From Streptomyces seoulensis (GTDB lineage: Bacteria > Actinomycetota > Actinomycetes > Streptomycetales > Streptomycetaceae), in assembly GCF_004328625.1 (NCBI RefSeq), contig NZ_CP032229.1, positions 4,340,001-4,404,000 on the forward strand: a DNA stretch of 64,000 nucleotides, in the 5' to 3' direction. This document shows, piece after piece, positions 48,848 to 58,575 of this stretch; position 1 is the stretch's first letter, and each line of letters opens with the position of its first letter. Made by a program: the position numbers and the translations under genes. The notes below the pieces were generated by a model. It searched no databases. It saw nothing but the letters and a program-made list of their open reading frames with translations, and was not told the DNA's origin.

Positions 48848-49046
48848 CCTCCCCATCTGTCATCGGAACCTGAGAGGTTCGCCATGACCGGCCCCCTGGG
48901 GGGTGTCACTGGCTTGCACCTTGGGTGGGGCCACTTGCGACAGCGGCCCGCTTTTCAGATGTGCCTCGCCCGCGCGGTAACGGTGCCTGAGAGATTCAAG
49001 GGAGGGACTTGCTCCTTCGGCGCCCCGGATGGGGACTCTCCCGCGC
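48848..49046 (-). promoter_or_regulatory. Tandem glycine riboswitch upstream of gcvT
   Basis: Read on the minus strand, aptamer 1 starts GGGAGAGTCC (about 49042), continues GCGCCGAAGGAGCAAGTCCC and ends AATCTCTCAGGCACCG (about 48980). A linker follows, then aptamer 2 with the analogous CCCAAGGTGCAAGCC and closing CGAACCTCTCAGGTTCCGA, then GACAGATGGGGAGG. These are the conserved strands of the glycine riboswitch, two aptamers in series. It is expected to turn gcvT-gcvH-glyA on when glycine is plentiful. It ends about 40 nt before the gcvT ATG, so control of translation initiation is plausible. The 188 bp from 49047 to 49234 hold the divergent promoters; I see no gene there. Confidence 0.93.
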
Positions 49047-49234
49047 GGATTCAAACGGCCGGTATGCAGTTGGCGGCCACATCATCGCACGGGAGCGCCC
49101 GGCCCTGAAGGGGCCACCGGCTGTGACATGCCCGTAGCCGTTCCGGGACCCGTACGGCGACCTCCCGCATTACCTTCTCTTTACATTGGTTGGGCAGGGG
49201 ATGACCCAGGCCCACTGGGGGAGGGACGATCACG

Positions 49235-49900
49235 GTGAACAGAACCACGGTGTACGCCACGACCACCGGCATCCCGGTGCGGCAGGGGCCCTGCGCGGGC
49301 TCCCGGGAGCAGGCGAAGCACCCCGCTCCGGTCGTCCGCGACCTGCGCGACCGCCCCGGCGGCGGCCCCCGCGCCCTGCGCTTCGGCTCCCGGGACCTCG
49401 CCGTCGTCACCGGGCTGCCCGGCAGCGGCAAGTCCACCCTGATGCGCCGTGCGGTCCCCGGCCGCCGCGTCGACTCCCAGGACGCCCGCGACCGCTGGGC
49501 CGCCCGGCTGCCCGCCGCACTGCCCTACGCGCTCTACCGCCCGCTGGTCCGCCTCGCCCACTACGCGGGGCTGCGCCGCGCGCTGGCCTCCGGCGAGGGC
49601 GTCGTGGTGCACGACTGCGGCACCCAGCCCTGGGTGCGCGCCTGGCTAGCCCGCGAGGCCCGCCGCAGGGGCGGCACCCTGCACCTGATCCTGCTCGACG
49701 TGCCCCCCGGCACCGCCCGGCACGGCCAGCGCGAGCGCGGCCGAGGCGTCTCCCGGTACGCCTTCCGCCGCCACCGCGGCACCACCGCCCGCCTGTTGGA
49801 CGCCGTCGAGCGCGGCGAGAGCCCCGCCGGCTGCGGCTCGGTCGTCCTGCTGGACCGCGCCTCGGCGGACGGCATCGAGCGGATCGAGTTCGCCACGTGA
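49235..49900 (+). CDS. P-loop kinase-like ATPase of unknown substrate
   Basis: 221 residues from GTG 49235, with GGAGGG about 9 nt upstream. Walker A is GLPGSGKSTLM (about residue 62). A central acidic motif (VVVHDCGTQPWVRAWL) and Arg-rich lid (RHGQRERGRGVSRYAFRRHRG) follow, and the C-terminus carries VVLLDRASADGIERIEF. The layout is like small kinases of the zeta-toxin, chloramphenicol or polynucleotide type. Substrate unknown. It is divergent from gcvT and precedes the two SseB genes by 64 bp. Confidence 0.8.
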   Translation: MNRTTVYATTTGIPVRQGPCAGSREQAKHPAPVVRDLRDRPGGGPRALRFGSRDLAVVTGLPGSGKSTLMRRAVPGRRVDSQDARDRWAARLPAALPYALYRPLVRLAHYAGLRRALASGEGVVVHDCGTQPWVRAWLAREARRRGGTLHLILLDVPPGTARHGQRERGRGVSRYAFRRHRGTTARLLDAVERGESPAGCGSVVLLDRASADGIERIEFAT

Positions 49901-49964
49901 GCGCTCGCGGGCGTACCGGATAGCCTTCTGCACCACAGCATGACTCCCAGCAGGCGGTAGGCAC

Positions 49965-50756
49965 ATGGACTTCCCGGCGGACCTTCCCGCGGACTTCCCG
50001 GCACAGGCACACCCCCACCCGCACGGCGGTTGGCCCGGCAACGAACTGGAGGAGGTCCTCTCGGCCTCCCTCGGCATACCCGCGGCCGGCGCCCGGGTCA
50101 TCGAGGTGCTGGCCCGCGCCTTCGTCTGGATACCCCTGCCCAACGGCGGCGGCCCGCACAGCGGTCCGCTCGACCTGCCCACCGTCGAACTCGACGGCCA
50201 GGTGTACGTCCCGGTGTTCAGCTCCGAGGAGCAGTTCCGGCAGTCGCCCGGCGGACACCTCCCGCACACCGTCGCCCCCGCCGTGGAGTTCGCGCGCGGA
50301 CTGCCGCCGCAGGCGGGCATCGTCATCAACCCCGGCGGCGTGGTCGGACTCCCGCTGCCGCCCGACGCGGTGGCCGCGCTGTGCCGGGCCGGGGGCTCCC
50401 CGCTGGACGGCCCGGCCTCCGGCGGCCGGGTGCGGCTCTTCGAGCCCGACTGGCAGGAGGACCCGGTGGACTTCCTGGCCGCCGCCTCCGCCGAGTTCGC
50501 CGCGACCGGCGCGGTCGTCAGCGCCCGGCGCTGCCTCGCCGTCATCGAGACCGCGGACCCGGTGCTCTTCGTCGGCGTCGAACTCGCCCACCTCGAGGGC
50601 GACGCGCGGGCGCTCCCGCTGGACGCCCTCGGCAAGGCACTCGGCCGCGCCCCGGCCCCCTGGCCCGTCAACCTCGTCCTCCTGGACGCCACCCAGGACC
50701 CGGTGGCCGACTGGCTGAGGATGAACGTGCGCCCCTTCTACCAGTTCGGTCACTGA
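49965..50756 (+). CDS. sseB: SseB family protein (enhanced serine sensitivity)
   Basis: 263 residues with an acidic N-terminus (DFPADLPADFPA), then the SseB N-domain (NELEEVLSASL, FVWIPLP, VYVPVFSSEEQF) and C-domain ending VADWLRMNVRPFYQFGH. SseB in E. coli was named from a serine-sensitivity phenotype; the biochemical role is not settled. The position beside serine and glycine catabolic genes suggests a link to serine metabolism, but this is inference. Ribosome site GGTAGG just before ATG. Confidence 0.88.
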   Translation: MDFPADLPADFPAQAHPHPHGGWPGNELEEVLSASLGIPAAGARVIEVLARAFVWIPLPNGGGPHSGPLDLPTVELDGQVYVPVFSSEEQFRQSPGGHLPHTVAPAVEFARGLPPQAGIVINPGGVVGLPLPPDAVAALCRAGGSPLDGPASGGRVRLFEPDWQEDPVDFLAAASAEFAATGAVVSARRCLAVIETADPVLFVGVELAHLEGDARALPLDALGKALGRAPAPWPVNLVLLDATQDPVADWLRMNVRPFYQFGH

Positions 50757-50843
50757 GGCACCGAGGCTCGCGGGGCCCGCGCCGGTAGGCGCTTAAGCTG
50801 TCCCCACACGTGGGGAACTTGCAATGAAGGGGCGGTAGGACAG

Positions 50844-51602
50844 GTGAGCGCGAGCCCAAGCGGCAGCGTCGAGCACATGCTGCGCCAGGTCACTCCCGGA
50901 CGCTACGACGCCTACGAGGCACTGCTCCGCGCCCTCGCCACCCCTTCGTCCGGCCAGATCTGGATGCTGCTGTGGCACGGCCAGTCCGGCTCCCCGGACG
51001 CGCAGTACGGGCGGATGGAGGTCGACGACTTCGGCTACGCGCCCTGCGTGACCTCCGCCCAGGAGCTCTCCGCCAGCGGCTGGAGCCGGTCCTACGAGGT
51101 GGTCGACAGCCTCGACGTCGCCCGCACCCTGTACCCGGAGCGGTACGGCCTCTGGCTCAACCCGCACGCCCCCGGCGGCGGCGTCGGCATCCCCTGGCTG
51201 GACCTGCGCCGCATCGCCACCGGCCTCGACCGCCAGCCCGCAGGACCCCTGCGGCTGTCCGAACCAGCCATCGAGGTACCGCAGTTCTACGCCGTGCTCG
51301 CGCAGAACGCCCACCGCACCCCGGCCCTGCGCTCCCTGCGCCGCGCCTGGGTCCAGCCCGCCCTCGGCGCCCCCTACCTCGCCCTCGGCCTCGACGTGTA
51401 CGACTCGACCCCGGCCGCGGTGGACTCCGTCCGCGCGATGATGCAGCAGTCGGTCGGCGCGGTCCCCGAGGGCCTGCCCGTCTCCACGGTCGCCATGACC
51501 GACGACTTCGACCCCGTCGTCCTCTGGATGCGCGCCAACTCCCGCCCGTTCTACGACCGCGAGGCCCACGGGGCGGTGGCGCCGGTGGGCGGGGCGTACT
51601 GA
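50844..51602 (+). CDS. Second SseB-related protein
   Basis: 252 residues from GTG 50844 (AGGA 3-7 nt upstream). The N-terminal VEHMLRQVTPGRYDAYEALLRALATPSSGQIWMLLWHG differs from the SseB N-domain, but the C-terminal half (PQFYAVLAQNAHRTPALRSLRRAWVQPALG, DFDPVVLWMRANSRPFYDREA) aligns with the preceding protein, including its MRxNxRPFY ending. It is probably a diverged paralogue in the same operon, 87 bp downstream. No signal peptide or catalytic motif seen. Confidence 0.82.
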   Translation: MSASPSGSVEHMLRQVTPGRYDAYEALLRALATPSSGQIWMLLWHGQSGSPDAQYGRMEVDDFGYAPCVTSAQELSASGWSRSYEVVDSLDVARTLYPERYGLWLNPHAPGGGVGIPWLDLRRIATGLDRQPAGPLRLSEPAIEVPQFYAVLAQNAHRTPALRSLRRAWVQPALGAPYLALGLDVYDSTPAAVDSVRAMMQQSVGAVPEGLPVSTVAMTDDFDPVVLWMRANSRPFYDREAHGAVAPVGGAY

Positions 51603-51613
51603 CCCCCGCTCCC

Positions 51614-51635
51614 GGCGGGCGTGTTCGCGCCCGCC
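51614..51635 (+). terminator. Hairpin after the SseB pair
   Basis: GGCGGGCG (51614-51621) pairs exactly with CGCCCGCC (51628-51635) over a 6-nt loop, 11 nt after the stop. Confidence 0.75.
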
Positions 51636-51993
51636 ACCGAGCAACACAAGGCGTGTGAAGCAAATGTGGTGGCCCGCGTCCGCCCGCGAGTGTGCACGGC
51701 ACCTCTGCGCGCGTAGACGAGCGCCGCTACGAGACCATCCGCGTGGAATGGCCGGTGTGTCCCAACTGGCCACTATTCGATAATAGTTACCCGCGGATCG
51801 GATAACGGAATCCCCTGCAACGCATCACAGTTGCGCATACTTTCGCGGTCAGCTCTGGCGGGTGATCGCGACCAGGTTGAAGACTCCCGGTTCAGAGCAC
51901 GAAGTGAAGACTTCGTGATCGAGGCAAAGCGACAAAGCCGCGATCAGCGGCAGGCACAGGCCGGTCACCACCGGCGAGAGGGGTCAGGTCACT
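51636..51993 (+). promoter_or_regulatory. Upstream region of the oligopeptide transporter operon
   Basis: No gene is seen in this stretch. It is less GC-rich than its surroundings. It holds a 16-bp AT-rich inverted repeat (51772-51787), GATCGGATAACGGAATC just after it, and the repeat CACGAAG/CTTCGTG (51898-51904, 51911-51917) about 80 nt before the first permease gene, which could fold in the leader. The promoter should lie between about 51760 and 51860. Confidence 0.6.
51772..51787. promoter_or_regulatory. AT-rich palindrome, candidate operator of the opp operon
   Basis: ACTATTCGATAATAGT: 6-bp perfect arms with a 4-nt centre. AT-rich palindromes are rare in this genome and typical of regulator sites. 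The regulator is unknown. Confidence 0.5.
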
Positions 51994-52992
51994 GTGACCG
52001 CACCGATCGAGACCACCGGAGCCGAAGCCGAGGTACAGCCCGAGGCTGTGCTCGACGGCGCCGGCAAGGGACGGATCGAGGGTCGTTCTCTCGGGCAGAT
52101 CGCCTGGTCCCGTTTCAAGAAGGACAAGGCGGCCGTCGCCGGAGGTGTCATCGTCATCCTCCTGGTCCTGATGGCGGTCCTCGCCCGGCCGATCCAGGCC
52201 GCCTTCGGGCTCGACCCCAACGCGTTCCACCAGGACCTGATCGACCCCAACACCTCTCTGCCCAAGGGTGCTTGGGGCGGTATGAGCCTCGACCACCCGC
52301 TCGGCGTGGACCCGAAGTTCGGCCGTGACACCGCCACCCGCATCCTCGAGGGCTCCTGGGTGTCGCTGGTGGTCGCCTTCGGCGCCACCATCCTGTCCAA
52401 CGTGATCGGCGCGATCCTCGGTGTGGTCGCGGGCTACTACGGCGGCCGGGTCGACTCGGTCATCAGCCGCCTGATGGACACCTTCCTCGCCTTCCCGCTG
52501 CTTCTCTTCGCCATCGCGATCTCGGCCACCCTCCAGGGCGGCGCGTTCGGCCTCACCGGCCTGCCGCTGCACCTGAGCGTGCTGATCTTCGTCATCGGCT
52601 TCTTCAACTGGCCCTACCTGGGCCGGATCGTGCGCGGTCAGACCCTCGCCCTCCGGGAGCGCGAGTTCGTCGACGCCTCGCGCGGCATGGGCGCCAAGGG
52701 CCCGTACATCCTCTTCCGCGAGCTGATGCCGAACCTGGTCGGCCCGATCATCGTCTACTCGACGCTGCTGATCCCGACCAACATCCTCTTCGAGGCGTCC
52801 CTGAGCTTCCTCGGCGTCGGCATCCAGCCCCCGCAGGCATCCTGGGGCGGCATGCTCCGCGACGCGGTGAACTTCTACCAGGTCGATCCGCAGTACATGA
52901 TCGTTCCCGGTCTCGCCATCTTCCTGACCGTCCTGGCGTTCAACCTGCTGGGCGACGGTCTCCGCGATGCTCTCGACCCGCGCAGCCGCTGA
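51994..52992 (+). CDS. oppC: Oligopeptide ABC importer permease (OppC/DppC type)
   Basis: 332 residues with an N-terminal cytoplasmic tail, a first helix (AVAGGVIVILLVLMAVLA), a periplasmic-facing loop and five further helices. The EAA loop is EFVDASRGMGAKGPYILFRELMPN, which docks on the ATPases. It is the first gene of a five-gene operon in the order permease, binding protein, permease, ATPase, ATPase, the same as bldK. GTG start with AGG 5-7 nt upstream. Confidence 0.95.
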   Translation: MTAPIETTGAEAEVQPEAVLDGAGKGRIEGRSLGQIAWSRFKKDKAAVAGGVIVILLVLMAVLARPIQAAFGLDPNAFHQDLIDPNTSLPKGAWGGMSLDHPLGVDPKFGRDTATRILEGSWVSLVVAFGATILSNVIGAILGVVAGYYGGRVDSVISRLMDTFLAFPLLLFAIAISATLQGGAFGLTGLPLHLSVLIFVIGFFNWPYLGRIVRGQTLALREREFVDASRGMGAKGPYILFRELMPNLVGPIIVYSTLLIPTNILFEASLSFLGVGIQPPQASWGGMLRDAVNFYQVDPQYMIVPGLAIFLTVLAFNLLGDGLRDALDPRSR

Positions 52993-53048
52993 CGTCTGCC
53001 GCGACGAGTCCACCCAGATTTCCGACAGTGAAGGGGAAAGCGCCCATC

Positions 53049-54794
53049 ATGCGAAGGTCAGCGCTGGCCGCGATAGCGGCCATTGGCTCCGCGAGTCTGC
53101 TCGTTGCAGGCTGCAGCAAGGCCGATGACAACAAGAACGACGCCAAGTCGGCCGGGGCCAACGCCGCGACCAAGGGTGTCGTCAACGCCTCGGACAAGAA
53201 GGGCGGGACGGTCACCTACGAACTGTCCGACGTCCCGGACTCGTTCGACCCCGGCAACACGTACTACGCGTACATGTACAACCTCAGCCGGCTGTGGGCC
53301 CGCCCGCTCATGACCTTCGAGCCCGCGCCGGGCGAGAAGGGCAACACCCTGGTCCCCGACCTCGCGGCCGGCAAGGGCACCCCGAGCGACGGCGGCAAGA
53401 CCTGGACGTACAAGCTCCGTGCGGGCCTGAAGTACCAGGACGGCACGCCGATCACCTCGAAGGACGTCAAGTACGCCGTCGAGCGCTCCAACTTCGCGCG
53501 TGACGTGCTCTCCCTCGGCCCGAACTACTTCCAGCAGCTCCTGGCCGGCGGCGACAAGTACAAGGGCCCCTACAAGGACAAGAGCGACAAGGGCCTGTCC
53601 TCCATCGCCACGCCGGACGACACCACGATCGTCTTCCACCTGAAGCAGGCGTTCCAGGAGTTCGACTACCTGGTCGCCGCGCCGCAGACCGCGCCGGTGC
53701 CGAAGGCCAAGGACAACGGCGTCGACTACGTCAAGAACATCGTCTCCTCGGGCTCCTACCAGTTCCAGAGCTACGACGACGGCAAGCAGGCCGTCCTCGT
53801 CCGCAACAAGAACTGGGACGCGAAGAACGACACCCTGCGCAAGCAGCTGCCGGACAAGATCGTCGTCAAGCTGAAGGTCAACTCCGAGACGATCGACAAG
53901 GACGTCCTCGCGGGCAACGCGATCGACCTCGCCGGCACCGGTGTCCAGTCCTCGACCCAGGCCCAGGTCCTCGCCGACCAGAACAAGAAGGCCGGCACGG
54001 ACAACACCTTCGGTGGCCGTCTCGTCTACATGGCGATCAACACCAAGGTGAAGCCGTTCGACAAGGTCGAGTGCCGCAAGGCCGTGCAGTACGCGATCGA
54101 CAAGGTCTCGGTGCAGACCGCCGAGGGCGGCCCGATCCGCGGTGAGATCGCCTCCACCGTCCTGCCGCCCGACATCACGGGCTACAAGAAGGCCGACACC
54201 TACGCCACCGCCGGCAACAAGGGCGACGTCGCGAAGGCCAAGGAGCAGCTCAAGGCCTGCGGCAAGTCGAGCATCTCGACCAACATCTCGGCCCGTTCCG
54301 ACCGTCAGCCGGAGATCGACGCCGCCACGGCGATCATCAACTCGCTGAAGAAGGTCGGCATCAACGCCACCCTCAAGCAGTACCCGTCGGGCAAGTACTT
54401 CACCGACTACGCGGGCGTGCCGAAGTTCACCGAGAAGCAGAACATCGGCCTGGAGATGATGCAGTGGGGTGCCGACTGGCCCTCCGGCTACGGCTTCCTG
54501 CAGCAGATCCTGAACGGCAAGGCGATCAGCCAGTCCGGCAACACGAACCTGTCGCAGTACGACAACAAGGACGTCAACACGCTGCTGGGCAAGTCCATCG
54601 CGACCCAGAGCGAGTCCGAGCGCAACGCGCTGTACGCGCAGATCGACCAGAAGACCATGGATGACGCGGTCATCGTGCCGCTGACCTACTTCAAGGTCCT
54701 GCTGGCCCGCCCGGCCAACTACACCAACCTGGTCTCCACGGCTGCCTTCAGCGGTCAGTACGACTACCTCAACATCGGCTCCACCCAGAAGTAG
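53049..54794 (+). CDS. oppA: Oligopeptide-binding lipoprotein (SBP family 5)
   Basis: 581 residues from ATG 53049. Signal peptide with lipobox LLVAGC, lipidated Cys22, then a Lys/Asp/Asn-rich linker. Family 5 features: GGTVTYELSDVPDSFDP, WTYKLRAGLKYQDGTPITSKDVKYAVER, VSSGSYQFQSYDDG, and the C-terminal lobe DAATAIINSLKKVGINATLKQYPSG. It captures peptides outside the membrane for the flanking permeases. A hairpin after its stop probably protects its mRNA or limits readthrough, since binding proteins are needed in excess. Confidence 0.96.
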   Translation: MRRSALAAIAAIGSASLLVAGCSKADDNKNDAKSAGANAATKGVVNASDKKGGTVTYELSDVPDSFDPGNTYYAYMYNLSRLWARPLMTFEPAPGEKGNTLVPDLAAGKGTPSDGGKTWTYKLRAGLKYQDGTPITSKDVKYAVERSNFARDVLSLGPNYFQQLLAGGDKYKGPYKDKSDKGLSSIATPDDTTIVFHLKQAFQEFDYLVAAPQTAPVPKAKDNGVDYVKNIVSSGSYQFQSYDDGKQAVLVRNKNWDAKNDTLRKQLPDKIVVKLKVNSETIDKDVLAGNAIDLAGTGVQSSTQAQVLADQNKKAGTDNTFGGRLVYMAINTKVKPFDKVECRKAVQYAIDKVSVQTAEGGPIRGEIASTVLPPDITGYKKADTYATAGNKGDVAKAKEQLKACGKSSISTNISARSDRQPEIDAATAIINSLKKVGINATLKQYPSGKYFTDYAGVPKFTEKQNIGLEMMQWGADWPSGYGFLQQILNGKAISQSGNTNLSQYDNKDVNTLLGKSIATQSESERNALYAQIDQKTMDDAVIVPLTYFKVLLARPANYTNLVSTAAFSGQYDYLNIGSTQK

Positions 54795-54820
54795 CAGCCC
54801 CGGAAGGCAGGTGAAGGCAT

Positions 54821-54854
54821 TGGTGCCCGCAGGTCATCCGACCCGCGGGCACCA
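54821..54854 (+). repeat. Intercistronic hairpin between oppA and oppB
   Basis: TGGTGCCCGC (54821-54830) pairs exactly with GCGGGCACCA (54845-54854); an inner GGT/ACC can extend it. It ends 12 nt before the oppB GTG, so it may also mask the weak oppB ribosome site. Confidence 0.75.
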
Positions 54855-54866
54855 GCGCCGGTCCCC

Positions 54867-55874
54867 GTGATCTCGTACATCCTCCGCCGGACGTTCGCGG
54901 CAGTGATCCTGCTGCTGGTCGTCTCCGCGGTCACCTTCGCCATCTTCTTCCTGCTGCCACGGCTGGCCGGACAGACAGCGGATCAGCTGGCGCAGCAGTA
55001 CATCGGCAAGAGCCCGTCCAAGGCGGACATCGCCGCGGTCAAGCACAACCTCGGTCTGGATCAGCCGATCTACGCGCAGTACTGGCATTTCATCAAGGGG
55101 ATCGTGTCCGGCGCGACCTACGACCTCGGCCCGACGACGGTGCACTGTGACGCGCCGTGCTTCGGTTACTCCTTCAAGAACCACCAGGCGGTGTGGCCCG
55201 AGCTGACCTCCCGCCTTCCGATCACCCTCTCGCTGGCGCTGGGCGCCGCCGTGCTGTGGCTGATCTCGGGTGTGATCGCCGGTGTCATCTCGGCACTGAA
55301 GCCCCGCTCGTTCCTCGACCGCACCTTCATGGGTGTGGCCCTGGCCGGCGTCTCGCTGCCCATGTTCTTCACGGGCAACCTCGCGATCCTGCTCTTCGTG
55401 TACCAGTGGCCGATCTTCGGCAGCACCTACGTCCCCTTCACCGAGAACCCCGGACAGTGGGCCAACACCCTGTTCCCCGCGTGGTGTTCGCTGGCGCTGC
55501 TGTACTCGGCCATCTATGCGCGCCTGACCCGGTCGGGCATGCTGGAGACGATGAACGAGGACTTCATCCGCACCGCCCGCGCCAAGGGCCTGCGGGAGAA
55601 GCGGGTCGTGTTCCGGCACGGCCTGCGTGCCGCCCTCACCCCGATCATCACGGTCTTCGGCATGGACATCGGTCTGCTGCTCGGCGGCGCGGTGATCACG
55701 GAGTCGGTGTTCTCGCTGCCCGGTATCGGCCAGTACGCGGTGCAGGGCATCACCGACAACGACCTGCCCAAGATCCTCGGCGTGACCATGCTCGCCGCCT
55801 TCTTCGTCGTGATCGCAAATCTCCTGGTGGACGTGGTGTACGCGGCCGCCGACCCGCGCGTGAGGCTCTCGTGA
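54867..55874 (+). CDS. oppB: Oligopeptide ABC importer permease (OppB/DppB type)
   Basis: 335 residues with the OppB start MISYILRRTFAAVILLLVVSAVTF and six helices. The EAA loop is EDFIRTARAKGLREKRVVFRHGLR and the C-terminus is [20 protein letters not shown], typical of the family. An unusual insertion after helix 1 (VHCDAPCFGYSFKNHQ) has two Cys that could form a disulfide on the outer side. No strong Shine-Dalgarno. Its stop overlaps oppD (GTGA). Confidence 0.95.
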   Translation: MISYILRRTFAAVILLLVVSAVTFAIFFLLPRLAGQTADQLAQQYIGKSPSKADIAAVKHNLGLDQPIYAQYWHFIKGIVSGATYDLGPTTVHCDAPCFGYSFKNHQAVWPELTSRLPITLSLALGAAVLWLISGVIAGVISALKPRSFLDRTFMGVALAGVSLPMFFTGNLAILLFVYQWPIFGSTYVPFTENPGQWANTLFPAWCSLALLYSAIYARLTRSGMLETMNEDFIRTARAKGLREKRVVFRHGLRAALTPIITVFGMDIGLLLGGAVITESVFSLPGIGQYAVQGITDNDLPKILGVTMLAAFFVVIANLLVDVVYAAADPRVRLS

Positions 55875-56973
55875 CCGAACTTTCCAAGACCGGCGCCGCC
55901 GTGGGGGAGAAGGGTTCTCCCGGTTCCCCCGCCACGGCTTCCGAGGCGTTCCTGGAGGTCCGCGACCTCAAGGTGCACTTCCCGACCGACGACGGCCTCG
56001 TCAAGTCCGTCGACGGGCTCAACTTCTCGCTGGAGAAGGGCAAGACGCTCGCCGTCGTCGGCGAGTCCGGCTCCGGCAAGTCCGTCACCTCGCTGGCGAT
56101 CATGGGCCTGCACCGGCTGGGCGCGCGCGGCAAGAACGTCCAGATGTCCGGCGAGATCCGTCTGGCCGGCCAGGAACTGGTCTCCGCCTCCCCGGACGAG
56201 GTGCGCAAGCTCCGCGGCCGCGAGATGGCGATGATCTTCCAGGACCCGCTGTCCGCGATGCACCCGTACTACACGATCGGCAACCAGATCGTGGAGGCGT
56301 ACCGGGTCCACAACAAGGTGAGCCGCAAGGTGGCGCGCAAGCGGGCCATCGAGATGCTCGACCGGGTCGGCATCCCCGAGCCCGGCAAGCGGGTGGACAG
56401 CTACCCGCACGAGTTCTCCGGCGGTATGCGCCAGCGCGCCATGATCGCCATGGCCCTGGTCAACGACCCCGAGCTGCTCATCGCGGACGAGCCGACCACA
56501 GCGCTCGACGTGACCGTGCAGGCGCAGATCCTGGACCTGATCCGGGACCTGCAGAAGGAGTTCGGCTCCGCGGTCATGATGATCACCCACGACCTCGGTG
56601 TGGTCGCCGAGATCGCCGACGACGTGCTGGTGATGTACGGCGGCCGGTGCGTGGAGCGCGGCCCGGTCGACGAGATCTTCGACAAGCCGCAGCACCCCTA
56701 CACCTGGGGTCTGCTCGGCTCGATGCCCCGCATCGACCGGGTGACCGAGGAACGGCTGATCCCTGTCAAGGGCCAGCCGCCGAGCCTCATCAACGTCCCC
56801 TCGGGCTGTGCGTTCAACCCGCGCTGCCCCTACGCGGACATCCCCAAGGGGAACGTCACCCGCACCGTGCGCCCCGAGCTGGAGCTGGTGGACGCCGGGC
56901 GGCACTGGACCGCCTGCCACCTCTCGGCCGAGGACCGCGAGCGGATCTGGACCGAAGAGATTGCGCCGAAGCT

Positions 56974-56977
<4 letters not shown>
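55871..56977 (+). CDS. oppD: Oligopeptide ABC importer ATPase OppD/DppD
   Basis: 368 residues from GTG 55871, coupled to oppB by GTGA. Walker [17 protein letters not shown], signature [12 protein letters not shown], Walker [13 protein letters not shown] and the H-loop [10 protein letters not shown] are intact. The C-terminal oligopeptide extension carries Cys in [12 protein letters not shown] and HWTAC, the pattern that binds an Fe-S cluster or zinc in OppD/DppD. It pairs with OppF to energise uptake. Confidence 0.96.
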
Positions 56978-58497
<1,520 letters not shown>

Positions 58498-58500
58498 GCC

Positions 58501-58528
58501 GGCGGCCGCCGTTCGACCGGCGGCCGCC
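58501..58528 (+). terminator. Terminator of the opp operon
   Basis: GGCGGCCGCCG (58501-58511) pairs exactly with CGGCGGCCGCC (58518-58528) over a 6-nt loop, right after the oppF stop. A second small hairpin, CCTTGC-TTC-GCAAGG (58536-58550), follows. Confidence 0.85.
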
Positions 58529-58575
58529 CCTCCCGCCTTGCTTCGCAAGGTCCGCACCCCGTGACAGGTCAGAAT

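Noticed and set aside
48848..49046. Extending gcvT upstream to a start near 48856
   Set aside because: That start would lie within the second riboswitch aptamer; ATG 48805 has a good Shine-Dalgarno and the usual GcvT length.
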